DNA from: Nocardia abscessus NBRC 100374
GTDB taxonomy: Bacteria; Actinomycetota; Actinomycetes; Mycobacteriales; Mycobacteriaceae
Length of the DNA: 64,000 nucleotides
Assembly (NCBI RefSeq): GCF_000308455.1
Contig: NZ_BAFP01000270.1
Coordinates: 23,769-87,768 of the forward strand
Direction of reading: 5' to 3'
Shown: positions 16,939 through 25,754 of the stretch, one piece after another
Layout: every line of letters starts with the position of its first letter
Position numbering within the stretch: the first letter of the stretch is position 1
Position numbers and translations under genes: made by a program
The notes under the pieces: model-generated
The model's input: the letters and a program-made list of their open reading frames with translations, nothing else
Told to the model about the DNA's origin: nothing
Databases searched by the model: none

Positions 16939-17934
16939 ATGGAGCGCGTGACGACGCCCGGCGAGCGCTCTGCCGCACCCGACCTGACTGCCGCGACAGC
17001 ATGGGCGCACCGGATCGGTGCGCGGATTCCACTGGTCAACGCGCCGATGGGCGGCGTAGCAGGCGGACGGCTCGCCGCGGCGGTCACCGCGGCCGGCGGA
17101 CTCGGCATGATCGGGATGGGCAGCGCCGGGTCGGTCCTGGCGCTGGAGCGGGAGCTGCCGCATGTTCGCGGTGTCGACGGCCCGTTCGGCATCGGCCTCG
17201 TCGACTGGGTCGTCGCCGGAGAGCCGCGGCTGCTGGACGCCGCGGTCGAGGCCCGTCCCGCACTGATCTCGGTGAGCTTCGGCGAGGACCTGGACTGGGC
17301 GGCCCGCGTCGCGGACGCCGGGATCGTCCCGGCCACCCAGGTGTACAGCGCGCAGGACGCGCGGCGTGCACAAGACGCCGGGATCGGCGTCCTCGTGGCG
17401 CGTGGCGTGGAGGGCGGCGGACACGGCGCGGTGAACGCGGCGCTACGGCCACTCCTGGACGAGGTGCTGGACGTGGCGTCGGTCCCGGTGCTCGCGGCAG
17501 GCGGCATCGGCGCACCGGAAGACCTGGCCGCCGTACTCCGGGCAGGAGCGAGTGGCGCGTGGCTGGGCACCTGCCTGGCCGCCTGTTCGGAGTCGTTGCT
17601 GTCGGAGGCGGGCCGCCGAGCCCTGCTCGACGCACGCGGTGCGGACGCCGTGCTCACCCGCGCCTACGACGTGGGAATGGGATTGCCTTGGCCGTCCCGG
17701 TTTCCCGCGCGGGTGCTACGCACCGAGTTCACCGACCGGTGGACCGGCCGGGAAGACGAACTCGCTGCGGATCCGTCGGCCAAGCACGCACTCGCCGGGG
17801 CGGTCGCGGCGGACGATCCGGCGGTCGCGCCGATCGACGCGGGACAGGGCGTCGGTCTGGTCACCGCGGTGGAGCCGGCCGCGCGAGTGCTCGAACGGCT
17901 CTGGCGAGGCGTGACCGGGCCGGTCGCGAGCTGA
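16939..17934 (+). CDS. Nitronate monooxygenase (2-nitropropane dioxygenase family)
   Basis: A 331-residue FMN-dependent TIM-barrel enzyme that oxidises alkyl nitronates such as propionate-3-nitronate. Family features are NAPMGGVAGGRLAAAVTAAGG near the start (split as NAPMGGVAGG and RLAAAVTAAGG). The phosphate-binding motif VARGVEGGGHG is at about 155, and VPVLAAGGIG with ASGAWLGT follows for FMN phosphate binding. Length fits the family (320-360). The ATG at 16939 is chosen over in-frame starts inside the upstream TetR gene; the ribosome site is weak. It may be cotranscribed with the TetR gene. It converges with the small gene at 17938. Confidence 0.88.
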   Translation: MERVTTPGERSAAPDLTAATAWAHRIGARIPLVNAPMGGVAGGRLAAAVTAAGGLGMIGMGSAGSVLALERELPHVRGVDGPFGIGLVDWVVAGEPRLLDAAVEARPALISVSFGEDLDWAARVADAGIVPATQVYSAQDARRAQDAGIGVLVARGVEGGGHGAVNAALRPLLDEVLDVASVPVLAAGGIGAPEDLAAVLRAGASGAWLGTCLAACSESLLSEAGRRALLDARGADAVLTRAYDVGMGLPWPSRFPARVLRTEFTDRWTGREDELAADPSAKHALAGAVAADDPAVAPIDAGQGVGLVTAVEPAARVLERLWRGVTGPVAS

Positions 17935-17937
17935 ACT

Positions 17938-18132
17938 TCAGTCCTCGCTGCTGGTCCGATCGCCGAGGTAGCGCAGCAACTCCGGATCGGCGGAGACCAG
18001 CCGATCCACTTCCTCACCACCGGTGCACTGGTAGAGCGCGATGGTCACCGAATCCGATCTGCGTGCGGCCACCCGCCAGATCCCGCCCGAGTCGGCCCAG
18101 CGCCGGAGGACCGCGACGGGATCGTCGGTCAC
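17938..18132 (-). CDS. Small conserved actinobacterial protein
   Basis: A 64-residue protein of unknown function. The sequence VLRRWADSGGIWRVAARR followed by a beta strand (VTIALYQCTGGEEVDRLVS) and ending YLGDRTSSED resembles a small conserved protein seen in many Nocardia and Rhodococcus genomes. It has one cysteine and no export signal. GGAGG lies six bases before the GTG start, which supports real translation. It ends four bases from the convergent nitronate monooxygenase stop. The GH1 gene lies 43 bases upstream in the same direction, so readthrough from that gene is possible. Confidence 0.75.
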   Translation of the reverse strand: MTDDPVAVLRRWADSGGIWRVAARRSDSVTIALYQCTGGEEVDRLVSADPELLRYLGDRTSSED

Positions 18133-18175
18133 CGTCTACCTCCATTCGGTGGCGTACCCGGAAGCGGCCTCGGTG

Positions 18176-19495
18176 TCATCGGGGCACGGTGACCGGGTCG
18201 GCACAGCTGGCGGGCACGTCGACGAACGAGCAATCTTTCGGCGCACGGGTCGGCCGATAATCGGGCGCTACGCCACCGGCTCGGGTGATAGCCGTGTATG
18301 CGGCCACCGCGTCCGTCGGCTTGCGCGTCAATGCCGGATCCGTCAGGACGTCGACGGTGTACAGGCCGAAACGCGGGGTGTAAGAACCCCACTCGTAATT
18401 GTCGGTGAGACTCCAGTAGTTGTAGCCGATCAGGTTGATACCGTCGGCCTTGGCGCGCTGGAGCCAGTAGACGGTGTCCCGCAGGGAGTCGGCTCGCCCG
18501 TATCCGTCCGCGCGCGGCAGGCCGTTCTCGGTGGGCATTCCGTTCTCGACGATGTAGAGCGGCTTGCCGGGGAACTGGCGCGAATAGTGTTGCAGCGCAT
18601 AATAGATGCCTTCCGGCTGCATCGGGTTCTTCCACAGTTCCGTGAAACTCGCCGAGCTGGAGAGGGTGTCGGGGGAGAGGCCGTAGTAGTAGTCGATGCC
18701 GATGTAGTCGAGCTTGGCGCCGATCTTGTCCACCAATGGCTTGTTCACCACGTCCTCGCCGCCGGGAATGTAGGCGACATTGCTGGTCACCATCGCATCC
18801 GGCTGAACGCGATGAATGTGGTCGTAGATGCTGTTGTGCGCCTCGGCGATCCGGTCCTGCATCGCCGGCGCGGCGGTCGGTGCCAGGCCGCCGTGCCGCA
18901 GTTCGTTCACCAGGTAGAAGGTCGGCTCGTTGAACGTGACCCACAACGGCTTGTACCGGGCGTATCGATCCACGACGGCGCGTGCGTTGGCCAGCCAGTC
19001 CGCGACGATTCCCGGGTTGTCCCAGCCGCCGCGGTCCACCGCCCAGCCCGGGTAGACCCAGTGGTCGATGGTGAGCATGGGGCGCATCCCGGCGGCCGTG
19101 ATCGCGGCGACGACGCCGTCGTAGAACTTCAGCCCGTCCGGGTCCCACCTGCCCGGCTCGGGCTGTAGTCGAGCCCACTCGATGCCGACCCGATAGACCT
19201 TGACGCCCAGGTCGGCGGCCAAGGCGATGTCCGAGCGGTAGCGTGTGTAGAAGTCGATCGAATCCCGATAGGGGTCCGTCGTTTTCCCGGCCGCGACGTA
19301 GCGGGACCAGTTGCTGTCCGGGGCATGCCCCTCCGATTGGTACCCCGACGCGGCGACGCCCCAGAGGAAGTCCGGGCCCATCGGCGTGACGACAGCGGGC
19401 GGCGCAGGCCGGGCAGCTGCCGGGACGGCGGCTCCGAGCAGGACCGCGATGACGGCCGCGAAGACGGCCGAGACGCGGCGGTGGTGGAAACGCAT
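18176..19495 (-). CDS. Secreted glycoside hydrolase family 1
   Basis: A 439-residue exported beta-glycosidase. Residues 1-30 are a Sec (possibly Tat-like, RFHHRR) signal ending VPAAA-RP. The GH1 barrel is shown by FLWGVAASGYQSEG at the start. The acid/base is in VTFNEPTF (Glu of NEP) and the nucleophile is in YIVENGM (Glu of ENG). A late YWSLTDNYEW motif is typical of the aglycone site. A short tail has two cysteines (KDCSFVDVPASC), which may form a disulfide. The substrate is likely a beta-glucoside. The ATG at 19495 has AGGAG five bases upstream; an upstream in-frame start at 19543 is less likely. Secreted GH1 enzymes are less common than cytosolic ones. Confidence 0.9.
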   Translation of the reverse strand: MRFHHRRVSAVFAAVIAVLLGAAVPAAARPAPPAVVTPMGPDFLWGVAASGYQSEGHAPDSNWSRYVAAGKTTDPYRDSIDFYTRYRSDIALAADLGVKVYRVGIEWARLQPEPGRWDPDGLKFYDGVVAAITAAGMRPMLTIDHWVYPGWAVDRGGWDNPGIVADWLANARAVVDRYARYKPLWVTFNEPTFYLVNELRHGGLAPTAAPAMQDRIAEAHNSIYDHIHRVQPDAMVTSNVAYIPGGEDVVNKPLVDKIGAKLDYIGIDYYYGLSPDTLSSSASFTELWKNPMQPEGIYYALQHYSRQFPGKPLYIVENGMPTENGLPRADGYGRADSLRDTVYWLQRAKADGINLIGYNYWSLTDNYEWGSYTPRFGLYTVDVLTDPALTRKPTDAVAAYTAITRAGGVAPDYRPTRAPKDCSFVDVPASCADPVTVPR

Positions 19496-19883
19496 CGAAC
19501 TCCTGTTCCGAGACGGATGACGGTGCTCGTGGACCTCCGGCACGCCGATCGGGGTGGGGTTGAGTCCACGGGGGACAGGGTAATTGGTCGCTTGTCCGTT
19601 TTCTCGGAGTCGGGGGAGTGAGGGTTGGGTCGGACGGGTTGTCGACGTGCCCGGTGATGGTCGGAAGGGGTGTCCCGATGCGGGAATGACAGCAAGTCAA
19701 CACTAGAAACATGTGGATACGTAGATATGCGCATCTAACAATTTATCCCCTCCTCTCTTGCACCCGCAAAAAAACAAAAACCAGCAAAGAAGGGAAGGGG
19801 TCGGACGAATGCTCGGTGTGACATGACCCTCTGTCACGGCGCGCTGATTCATCTCGGCACGAGGGCCGTGTCAGGATTCGTCC
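19496..19883. other. Divergent intergenic region with AT-rich tract and small palindrome
   Basis: There is no gene between the GH1 and Ddn-like starts. The part at 19700-19800 is AT-rich for this genome and includes an A-rich run. TAGAT-N6-ATCTA (19722-19737) is a small inverted repeat that could serve as an operator for either gene. Confidence 0.45.
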
Positions 19884-20378
19884 ATGGTCTCCAATCCGTT
19901 GCCGCGAGTGGCTCGACGGCTCGCCCAGCGGCGCTGGGTGATGCGGTCGGCGCCGCTGGTGCTCCGGGTGGAGCGGTTGCTGCGGCGGGTGAGCGGTGGG
20001 CGGATGGGCGTCCTGGACTTGGCCGGGCTGCCGTCGATCGAAGTCACCGTGGCGGGGCGCAAGACCGGGCTCCCGCGCACCACGTCACTGCTCTACGTTC
20101 CGCGCGGTGCGGACTTCATCGTTCTCGGGTCGAACTGGGGAAGTCCCGCGCATCCGGTGTGGTCGGCGAATCTGCGTGCCGCGCGGACCGCCTCGGTCCG
20201 GCACAAGGGGGAGCAGTTCCTGGTGACGGTACGGGAGATCACCGGTGTGGAGCGAAAGCCGTTCTGGGATCTCGCGGTCGCGTTCTGGCCGGGCTACGCG
20301 ATGGAGTACGAACTGTCCGGCGGCCGGGTGTTCCGTATCTTCGAGCTGCGTCGGCAATCCGCCTGCGCCAGTGTGTGA
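19884..20378 (+). CDS. Ddn-like F420-dependent nitroreductase/deazaflavin oxidoreductase
   Basis: A 164-residue split-beta-barrel protein of the DUF385/deazaflavin-dependent nitroreductase family. VTVAGRKTGLPRTTSLLYV is the F420-binding segment (AGRKTGxxR). LGSNWGSPAHPVWSANLRA matches the second signature, and VREITGVERKPFW lies before the C-terminal helix. Mycobacterial relatives reduce nitroimidazoles, menaquinone or other quinones with F420H2. The N-terminal basic amphipathic helix may touch the membrane. The gene is 51 bases upstream of the molybdopterin oxidoreductase gene on the same strand, so the two could be cotranscribed. Confidence 0.87.
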   Translation: MVSNPLPRVARRLAQRRWVMRSAPLVLRVERLLRRVSGGRMGVLDLAGLPSIEVTVAGRKTGLPRTTSLLYVPRGADFIVLGSNWGSPAHPVWSANLRAARTASVRHKGEQFLVTVREITGVERKPFWDLAVAFWPGYAMEYELSGGRVFRIFELRRQSACASV

Positions 20379-20429
20379 TCGGGAATCGAGCGGCGGCTCG
20401 GTGTCGGTGGGGGCGGCTACGGTGGGCAG

Positions 20430-22724
20430 GTGACCACGCATCTGACTCACTGGGGTGCCTTCGAGGCGGACAGCGACGGCGAACGGCTCACGGAGGTCCG
20501 GCCGTGGCGTGGTGATCCGGAGCCGACGCCGCTGATCGACAACGTGGCTTCAGCGCAGCATCATCCGACTCGGATCGACCAGCCGTACGTTCGCCGGGGC
20601 TGGCTGGAGAACGGGCCGGGTCCCGGTCCGCGCGGGTCGGAATCCTTTGTCCCGGTGTCGTGGGAGCGGGCGTTGGACCTGCTGGCCGGCGAGCTCGGGC
20701 GGGTGTACCAGCAGTACGGTGCGGAGGCGGTCTACGGCGGCTCGTACGGCTGGGCCAGCGCGGGGCGCTTTCATCATGCGCAGAGTCAGCTGCACCGGTT
20801 CCTCAACAGTCTGGGCGGCTATGTCCGGCACGTGAACAGCTACAGTCTGGGCACGTCGACGGTGTTCTTGCCCTATGTCATCGGCGATATCGGCTGGGTG
20901 ACGCAACAGGCGACGGCCAAGGCCGTGCTGGCCGAACATTCCGAGCTGGTGGTGGCCTTCGGTGGTCTGTCGCCGAAGAACGCGGCCGTGTCGCCGGGCG
21001 GTGTCTCGCGGCACAACACGCGCGGCTGGATCGCGGCGGCGCGGGCGCGGGGCTGCCGGTTCGTGTCGATCAGCCCGCTGCGCGACGACACCCCGTCCGA
21101 GGGTGACGCCGAGTGGATCGCCCCGTTGCCGGGAACCGATGTGGCGATGATGCTGGCGCTCGCGCAGGTGCTGGACGCGGAAGACTTGACGGACCAGGAG
21201 TTCCTGCGCGAGTGCACGGTCGGCTACGACCGCTTCGCGGCGTACCTGCGTGGCGCGGTGGACGGCGTCGCGAAGGATCCGGAGTGGGCGGCGGCGATCA
21301 CCGGTGTGCCCGCGGGCCGTATCCGGGCGTTGGCGCGCGAGATGGCTGCCGCGCGGACGCTGGTGACGGTGAGCTGGTCGCTACAGCGTGCGCAGCATGG
21401 TGAGCAGCCGTTGTGGGCGGGTGTGGCGCTCGCGGCGATGCTGGGGCAGATCGGGCTTCCCGGTGGCGGGTTCGGGCACGGCTACGGGTCGGCGGCGAGC
21501 GTAGGGGAACCGGCGCGTGTGCCGGTGCCGCGACTTCCGCAGGGGCGCAATGGCGTCGACGTCTTCATACCGGTCGCGCGGATCGCGGATATGCTGCTGA
21601 ATCCCGGTGTGGCCTATCGGTACAACGGCCGGGAACTGGTGTATCCGGATGTGCGGTTGGTGTATTGGTGCGGCGGAAGTCCGTTCCATCACCACCAGGA
21701 TCTGGCTCGTTTGCGTGCGGCGTTCGCGCGTCCGGACACGGTCGTGGTGCACGATGCGTTCTGGACGGCTACCGCGCGGCACGCCGATATCGTGCTGCCG
21801 TCGACGATGTCCATCGAGCGTGACGACTACGGCGTGGGTGAGGGCGACAGTGTGTTCTTTCCCATGAAGGCGCTGACACGCCCGCGTGCGCAGGCTCGCG
21901 ACGACTATTCGATTTTCGCGGCGGCAGCCGATCGGCTCGGTGTCGGTACCGAGTTCACCGAGGGACGCTCCGCCGGTGAGTGGCTGCGGCATCTGTACGA
22001 GCAGTGGTGCGTCACGCAGTTACGTGCGGGCCATGAGCTGCCGGATTTCGACACGTTCTGGGCGGGCGAGAGCCTAGAGCTCCCGGTGCCCGACCCGCGG
22101 CAGGTGCTGGCCGCGGATTTCCGGGCCGCCCCGGACCGGTACCCGCTCACCACGCCCAGCGGGAAGATCGAGATCTTCTCCGGGACCATCGCCGGTTTCG
22201 GATACACCGATTGTCCGGGGCATCCGGTGTGGTTGGAGCCGGAGGAGTGGCTCGGTGGCCCGGCAGCCGAGCGGTACCCGTTGCAGTTGGTGGCGAATCA
22301 GCCGCGGACCAAGCTGCACAGCCAACTCGATGTGGGGGCGTTCAGCCGGTCGGTCAAGATCCAGGGACGGGAGCCGATTCGCATGCATCCTTCGGATGCC
22401 GCGGCCCGTGGTCTGCGTGCCGGTGCGATTGTGCGGGTGTTCAACGAGCGGGGTAGTTGTCTGGCCGGACTGGTGGTGGACGACGGTGTGCGGGTCGGTG
22501 TCGCGCAGCTGTCCACCGGGGCGTGGTACGACCCCGACCCGGCCGATCCGACGTTCTGCCGTCACGGCAATCCGAACGTGCTCATCGCCGACCGTCCCTC
22601 CTCCACGCTCAGTCAGGGCTGCGCCGGGCAACTCACGCTGGTGGAGGTCGAGCGCTATGCGGGTCCGCTCACAGAGGTGGACGTGATCCGCCCGCCCCGG
22701 ACAGCGGATGCGCCCGAACCGTAG
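20430..22724 (+). CDS. Molybdopterin-dependent S/N-oxide reductase (BisC/DMSO reductase type)
   Basis: A 764-residue bis-MGD enzyme of the biotin-sulfoxide/TMAO reductase group. It lacks the N-terminal Cys cluster for a 4Fe-4S centre. It begins directly with the barrel region and has GGSYGWASAGRFHHAQ, where the serine of YGWxS is the expected Mo ligand. HVNSYSLGT and the C-terminal molydopterin-dinucleotide domain (LVANQPRTKLHSQLD, RMHPSDAAARGLRAG) are present. No twin-arginine signal is seen, so it is probably cytosolic, as BisC is. The role is likely reduction of methionine or biotin sulfoxide, or another S- or N-oxide. GTG start at 20430; the ribosome site is GGGCAGG-like. The LysR gene downstream may regulate it. 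Confidence 0.9.
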   Translation: MTTHLTHWGAFEADSDGERLTEVRPWRGDPEPTPLIDNVASAQHHPTRIDQPYVRRGWLENGPGPGPRGSESFVPVSWERALDLLAGELGRVYQQYGAEAVYGGSYGWASAGRFHHAQSQLHRFLNSLGGYVRHVNSYSLGTSTVFLPYVIGDIGWVTQQATAKAVLAEHSELVVAFGGLSPKNAAVSPGGVSRHNTRGWIAAARARGCRFVSISPLRDDTPSEGDAEWIAPLPGTDVAMMLALAQVLDAEDLTDQEFLRECTVGYDRFAAYLRGAVDGVAKDPEWAAAITGVPAGRIRALAREMAAARTLVTVSWSLQRAQHGEQPLWAGVALAAMLGQIGLPGGGFGHGYGSAASVGEPARVPVPRLPQGRNGVDVFIPVARIADMLLNPGVAYRYNGRELVYPDVRLVYWCGGSPFHHHQDLARLRAAFARPDTVVVHDAFWTATARHADIVLPSTMSIERDDYGVGEGDSVFFPMKALTRPRAQARDDYSIFAAAADRLGVGTEFTEGRSAGEWLRHLYEQWCVTQLRAGHELPDFDTFWAGESLELPVPDPRQVLAADFRAAPDRYPLTTPSGKIEIFSGTIAGFGYTDCPGHPVWLEPEEWLGGPAAERYPLQLVANQPRTKLHSQLDVGAFSRSVKIQGREPIRMHPSDAAARGLRAGAIVRVFNERGSCLAGLVVDDGVRVGVAQLSTGAWYDPDPADPTFCRHGNPNVLIADRPSSTLSQGCAGQLTLVEVERYAGPLTEVDVIRPPRTADAPEP

Positions 22725-22908
22725 GCGCCGTTCACCGCGGTTGCCGTTGGTCGGCCAGCTCGGGACCTACCGATCGGCTGAACATCGAACGGTTGTAGGT
22801 TGAACCCTGCCCGATCGCGATTTCTGGTTCATATGAGCAGTGCAGATCGCCGAGGTCGAACAAGGGCACGGCAATATAAACAACGTTTGGTTGTCGACGG
22901 AGGTCTCT

Positions 22909-23907
22909 GTGGAGCTGGATCTCGCGGCGTTGCGCGCGTTCGTCGCGGTGGTGGAGGAGGAGCAGTTCGGCCATGCCGCGGCCGTGCTGGGGATCAGTCA
23001 GCAGGCGGTGTCCAAGCGCATCGCGAAGCTCGAATCGCAGCTCGGGGCAGAACTTCTCGACCGCGGGCCCGGCAGCAGTGTGCCGACCGGCGCCGGTAGT
23101 CGGTTGCTGCCGCATGCGCGGTCGCTGCTCGCGGGCGCGGAGGCCGCGGTGCGGGCGGTGCGCGCGGAGGTGCGGCCGTTGCGGGTGGCGGTGCTGGGCA
23201 AACGTATGGCCGCGACCGAGTTGATGGAGTTCTATCTCGCGCGTCATCCGCGCTGCGACACCGAGGTGGTGATCTCGAATATGATCACGACCTCGCGGGA
23301 GGCGTTGCGCAGCGGCATCGTCGACGCGGCCCTCGCTCGCGCGTACGGCGGCCCGGTGACGTTGCCCGATGACATCGTTGCCGCTCCGGCGTATCTGGAG
23401 CCGTTGTATCTCTTGGTGGGCAAGGATCATCCGTTCGCGGGACGGTCGACGATCGCGTTGCGGGAGATCGCCGGGCAGCCGGTGTGGGTGCCGGGGGCGG
23501 CCGTGCCGTCGGAGTGGGCGGACTTCTATCGGGATCTCAGCGCGTTCAGCGGGATTCCCGTCGACACCACCGGCCCGTTGGTGAATCTGGCGGAGATCGT
23601 CGAACGCATCGCGCATTCGTCGTCGCTGACGACCTTCACCGGAGACGGGGGCCGGACGCCGTGGCATCCGAACGTGCGGCGCTTGATGATCGTCGATCCC
23701 ACACCGGCCTATCCGCTGGCGCTGCTGTGGTCGGCGAGTAACCGGCATCCGGGACTGCGGCATCTGATCGCGCACGTCGCCGACAACTACAACCGGGACA
23801 CCGCCGCCGCCTGCTGGGTTCCCGAACGCGATCGGGAGTTGTTCGCGGTGCCGGGTGCCGCGCCCGGTCCGGATCGTCCGCCCGTGCCTCTACCATTCCC
23901 CAGGTGA
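22909..23907 (+). CDS. LysR family transcriptional regulator
   Basis: A 332-residue regulator. The winged helix-turn-helix at residues 3-60 is typical: LAALRAFVAVVEEEQFGHAA, then ISQQAVSKRIAKLE. A type 2 periplasmic-binding-like effector domain spans about 90-300. I chose the GTG at 22909, which has GGAGG five bases upstream; a frame from 22840 adds non-LysR sequence. It is transcribed in the same direction as the oxidoreductase gene before it. Its stop overlaps the start of the LexA-family gene by four bases (GTGA), so the two regulators are translationally coupled. The effector is unknown. Confidence 0.92.
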   Translation: MELDLAALRAFVAVVEEEQFGHAAAVLGISQQAVSKRIAKLESQLGAELLDRGPGSSVPTGAGSRLLPHARSLLAGAEAAVRAVRAEVRPLRVAVLGKRMAATELMEFYLARHPRCDTEVVISNMITTSREALRSGIVDAALARAYGGPVTLPDDIVAAPAYLEPLYLLVGKDHPFAGRSTIALREIAGQPVWVPGAAVPSEWADFYRDLSAFSGIPVDTTGPLVNLAEIVERIAHSSSLTTFTGDGGRTPWHPNVRRLMIVDPTPAYPLALLWSASNRHPGLRHLIAHVADNYNRDTAAACWVPERDRELFAVPGAAPGPDRPPVPLPFPR

Positions 23908-24566
23908 CCGGATACGACCCGCTCGACGCGTTCGAGCACCTCGACACCTCGACGTTGCCGCCGCGACAGCAGCGGATTCTCGCCACTATTCGGGACTGGG
24001 TTCTCCGGCACGGGTATCCGCCGAACACGCGCGAGATCGGTGACGCGGTGGGTCTGCGGTCGGCGTCGTCGGTGTCCAAGCATTTGAAGAGCCTGGAAGA
24101 GCGCGGTTTTCTGCGGCGCAGCCGCACGGTGTCGCGTCCGATCGACGTGCGGATGTTCCTGCAGCCGCCCGCGCGGCGGGAGATTGCGGACGACGCGGTG
24201 GCGGTGCCGGTGGTCGGCGATATCGCCGCGGGCGCTCCGATCCTGGCCGAGGAGCATGCCGAGGACACGATGACGTTGCCGCGTGAGCTGGTCGGGCGGG
24301 GCACGGTGTTCGGGCTGCGGGTGCGTGGCGATTCGATGATCGAGGCGGCCATCTGCGACGGCGACATCGTGGTGGTACGCAAGCAGCACGAGGCGCATTC
24401 GGGCGAGATCGTGGCGGCGATGATCGACGGGGAGGCGACGGTGAAGGTGTACCGGCGGCGCAACGGTCATGTGTTTCTGGAGCCGCGCAACCCGGCCTAC
24501 GAGGTGATCGACGGCGACGAAGCGATCGTGCTCGGCAAGGTCGTGTCGGTGATGCGGCGGGTCTGA
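23904..24566 (+). CDS. LexA-family SOS repressor (probable paralogue)
   Basis: A 220-residue LexA-type repressor with autoproteolysis. The DNA-binding winged helix is at 20-75 (RQQRILATIRDWV, TREIGDAVGLRSASSVSKH). The cleavage site is Ala109-Gly110 in VGDIAAGAP. The catalytic dyad is Ser144 (RGDSMIEAAI) and Lys181 (EATVKVYRR), so self-cleavage after RecA activation should work. The DNA-binding end is more diverged from mycobacterial LexA than the protease domain is (LEERGFLRRSRTVSRPIDVR). The genomic setting, coupled to a LysR gene, is not the usual lexA neighbourhood, so I think it is a second copy. No clear SOS box (TCGAAC-N4-GTTCGA) is visible upstream. Confidence 0.88.
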   Translation: MTGYDPLDAFEHLDTSTLPPRQQRILATIRDWVLRHGYPPNTREIGDAVGLRSASSVSKHLKSLEERGFLRRSRTVSRPIDVRMFLQPPARREIADDAVAVPVVGDIAAGAPILAEEHAEDTMTLPRELVGRGTVFGLRVRGDSMIEAAICDGDIVVVRKQHEAHSGEIVAAMIDGEATVKVYRRRNGHVFLEPRNPAYEVIDGDEAIVLGKVVSVMRRV

Positions 24567-24636
24567 CCTGGGTGAACTCTCGGGGCGCGGAGTGCCCGGC
24601 GCGGCCTCCCGCGGTGAGCGCCGTACCCTGAACACC

Positions 24637-25608
24637 ATGTCGGACGTCGCGCGGACGCCTCCCGGGGCCGGGTTCGAGCAGCTGGTGCGTTTGCTCACCG
24701 GCCGCCGGGTCGTCGCGCTGACCGGTGCCGGGATCTCGACCGACAGCGGGATCCCGGACTATCGCGGTCCGTCCTCGCCGCCGCGCAACCCGATGACCTA
24801 TCAGCAGTTCGTCGGCGATCCGGTGTTCCGGCAGCGGTACTGGGCGCGTAATCACGTCGGCTGGCGGCGCATGGACGGGTCGCGCCCCAATCCCGGGCAT
24901 CGCGCGCTGGCGCGGCTGGAGCGCATGGGCGTGGTCACCGGGCTGATCACCCAGAACGTGGACCTGCTGCACACCAAGGCGGGGCATCGGCGGGTGATCG
25001 ACCTGCACGGCACCTACGCGCGGGTGCGCTGCCTGGGCTGTGCGGCCTTGGTCTCGCGGATGTCGCTCGCCGACCGGCTGGAGGCGGTCAATCCGGGCTT
25101 CGCGGCGGCCGCGACCACCAATGGGCTGGAGGTCGCGCCCGACGCCGACGCGGTGGTCACCGACACCGGCGGGTTCCGGATGGTCGACTGCGTGCGCTGC
25201 GGTGGCTTGCTGAAACCGGACATCGTGTATTTCGGGGAGAACGTGCCCAAGGAGCGGGTCGCGGCGGCCTACGAGCTCGTCGACGCGGCGGACGCGCTGC
25301 TGGTCGCCGGGTCGTCGCTGACCGTGATGTCCGGGTTGCGATTCGTGCGTCACGCCGCGAAACGCGGCCGTCCCGTGGTCATTGTCAATCGCGGCCGCAC
25401 TCGCGGTGACGAGCTGGCCGCGCTGACGCTGGACGCGGGGTGCTCGACCGTCCTGCCCGCCCTCGTCGCGCGGCTCGATGAGACTCGTATTCCGGCAACG
25501 GCTCCGGGCCGCGAAGTCGGGATGGCCGAATCCGCTCGGCGCGACGTGCTCGACCGGGACGACCCGCTGGGCAAAATCCGAGCCCGGGCAGCGACTCCGC
25601 TCGCGTAG
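24637..25608 (+). CDS. Sir2-type NAD-dependent protein deacylase
   Basis: A 323-residue sirtuin. It has the NAD-binding motif LTGAGISTDSGIPDYRG, the TQNVDLLHTKAGH motif with the active-site region, and the catalytic His in DLHGTYA. A zinc ribbon with four cysteines follows (RCLGC and DCVRCGG), then KPDIVYFGENVP and VAGSSLTV. It resembles the class II/bacterial deacylases and would remove acyl groups from lysines using NAD. The C-terminal ~30 residues extend beyond the usual domain. ATG 24637 gives the standard N-terminus; the frame remains open to 24592. It lies 70 bases after the LexA-family gene on the same strand and may be cotranscribed. Confidence 0.92.
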   Translation: MSDVARTPPGAGFEQLVRLLTGRRVVALTGAGISTDSGIPDYRGPSSPPRNPMTYQQFVGDPVFRQRYWARNHVGWRRMDGSRPNPGHRALARLERMGVVTGLITQNVDLLHTKAGHRRVIDLHGTYARVRCLGCAALVSRMSLADRLEAVNPGFAAAATTNGLEVAPDADAVVTDTGGFRMVDCVRCGGLLKPDIVYFGENVPKERVAAAYELVDAADALLVAGSSLTVMSGLRFVRHAAKRGRPVVIVNRGRTRGDELAALTLDAGCSTVLPALVARLDETRIPATAPGREVGMAESARRDVLDRDDPLGKIRARAATPLA

Positions 25609-25713
25609 ACCCGCGTTTTTCCTGATGGGAGCGGTGACGAGCACAGGGGCGGTGCCGCGCACGGGTTCAGGATCGTGCTGATCGCAATCATTCTGTGAAC
25701 CGGTCGCGCGCCT

Positions 25714-25730
25714 TACTGTTCCGGACAGTA
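25714..25730. promoter_or_regulatory. Inverted repeat before the sulfonate-type operon
   Basis: TACTGT-TCCGG-ACAGTA has perfect 6-bp arms around five bases. It lies 24 bases upstream of the permease ATG. About 25 bases further upstream GGTTCA and TGAACC form a second, wider inverted pair. The first is a plausible operator; no regulator gene is adjacent. Confidence 0.45.
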
Positions 25731-25754
25731 CTTCTCGTGTGAGGACCGTGTCCG

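Noticed and set aside
22780..22800. Possible SOS box (TCGAAC followed by GTTGA) before the LysR/LexA genes
   Set aside because: The second half-site is imperfect and the spacing does not match TCGAAC-N4-GTTCGA.
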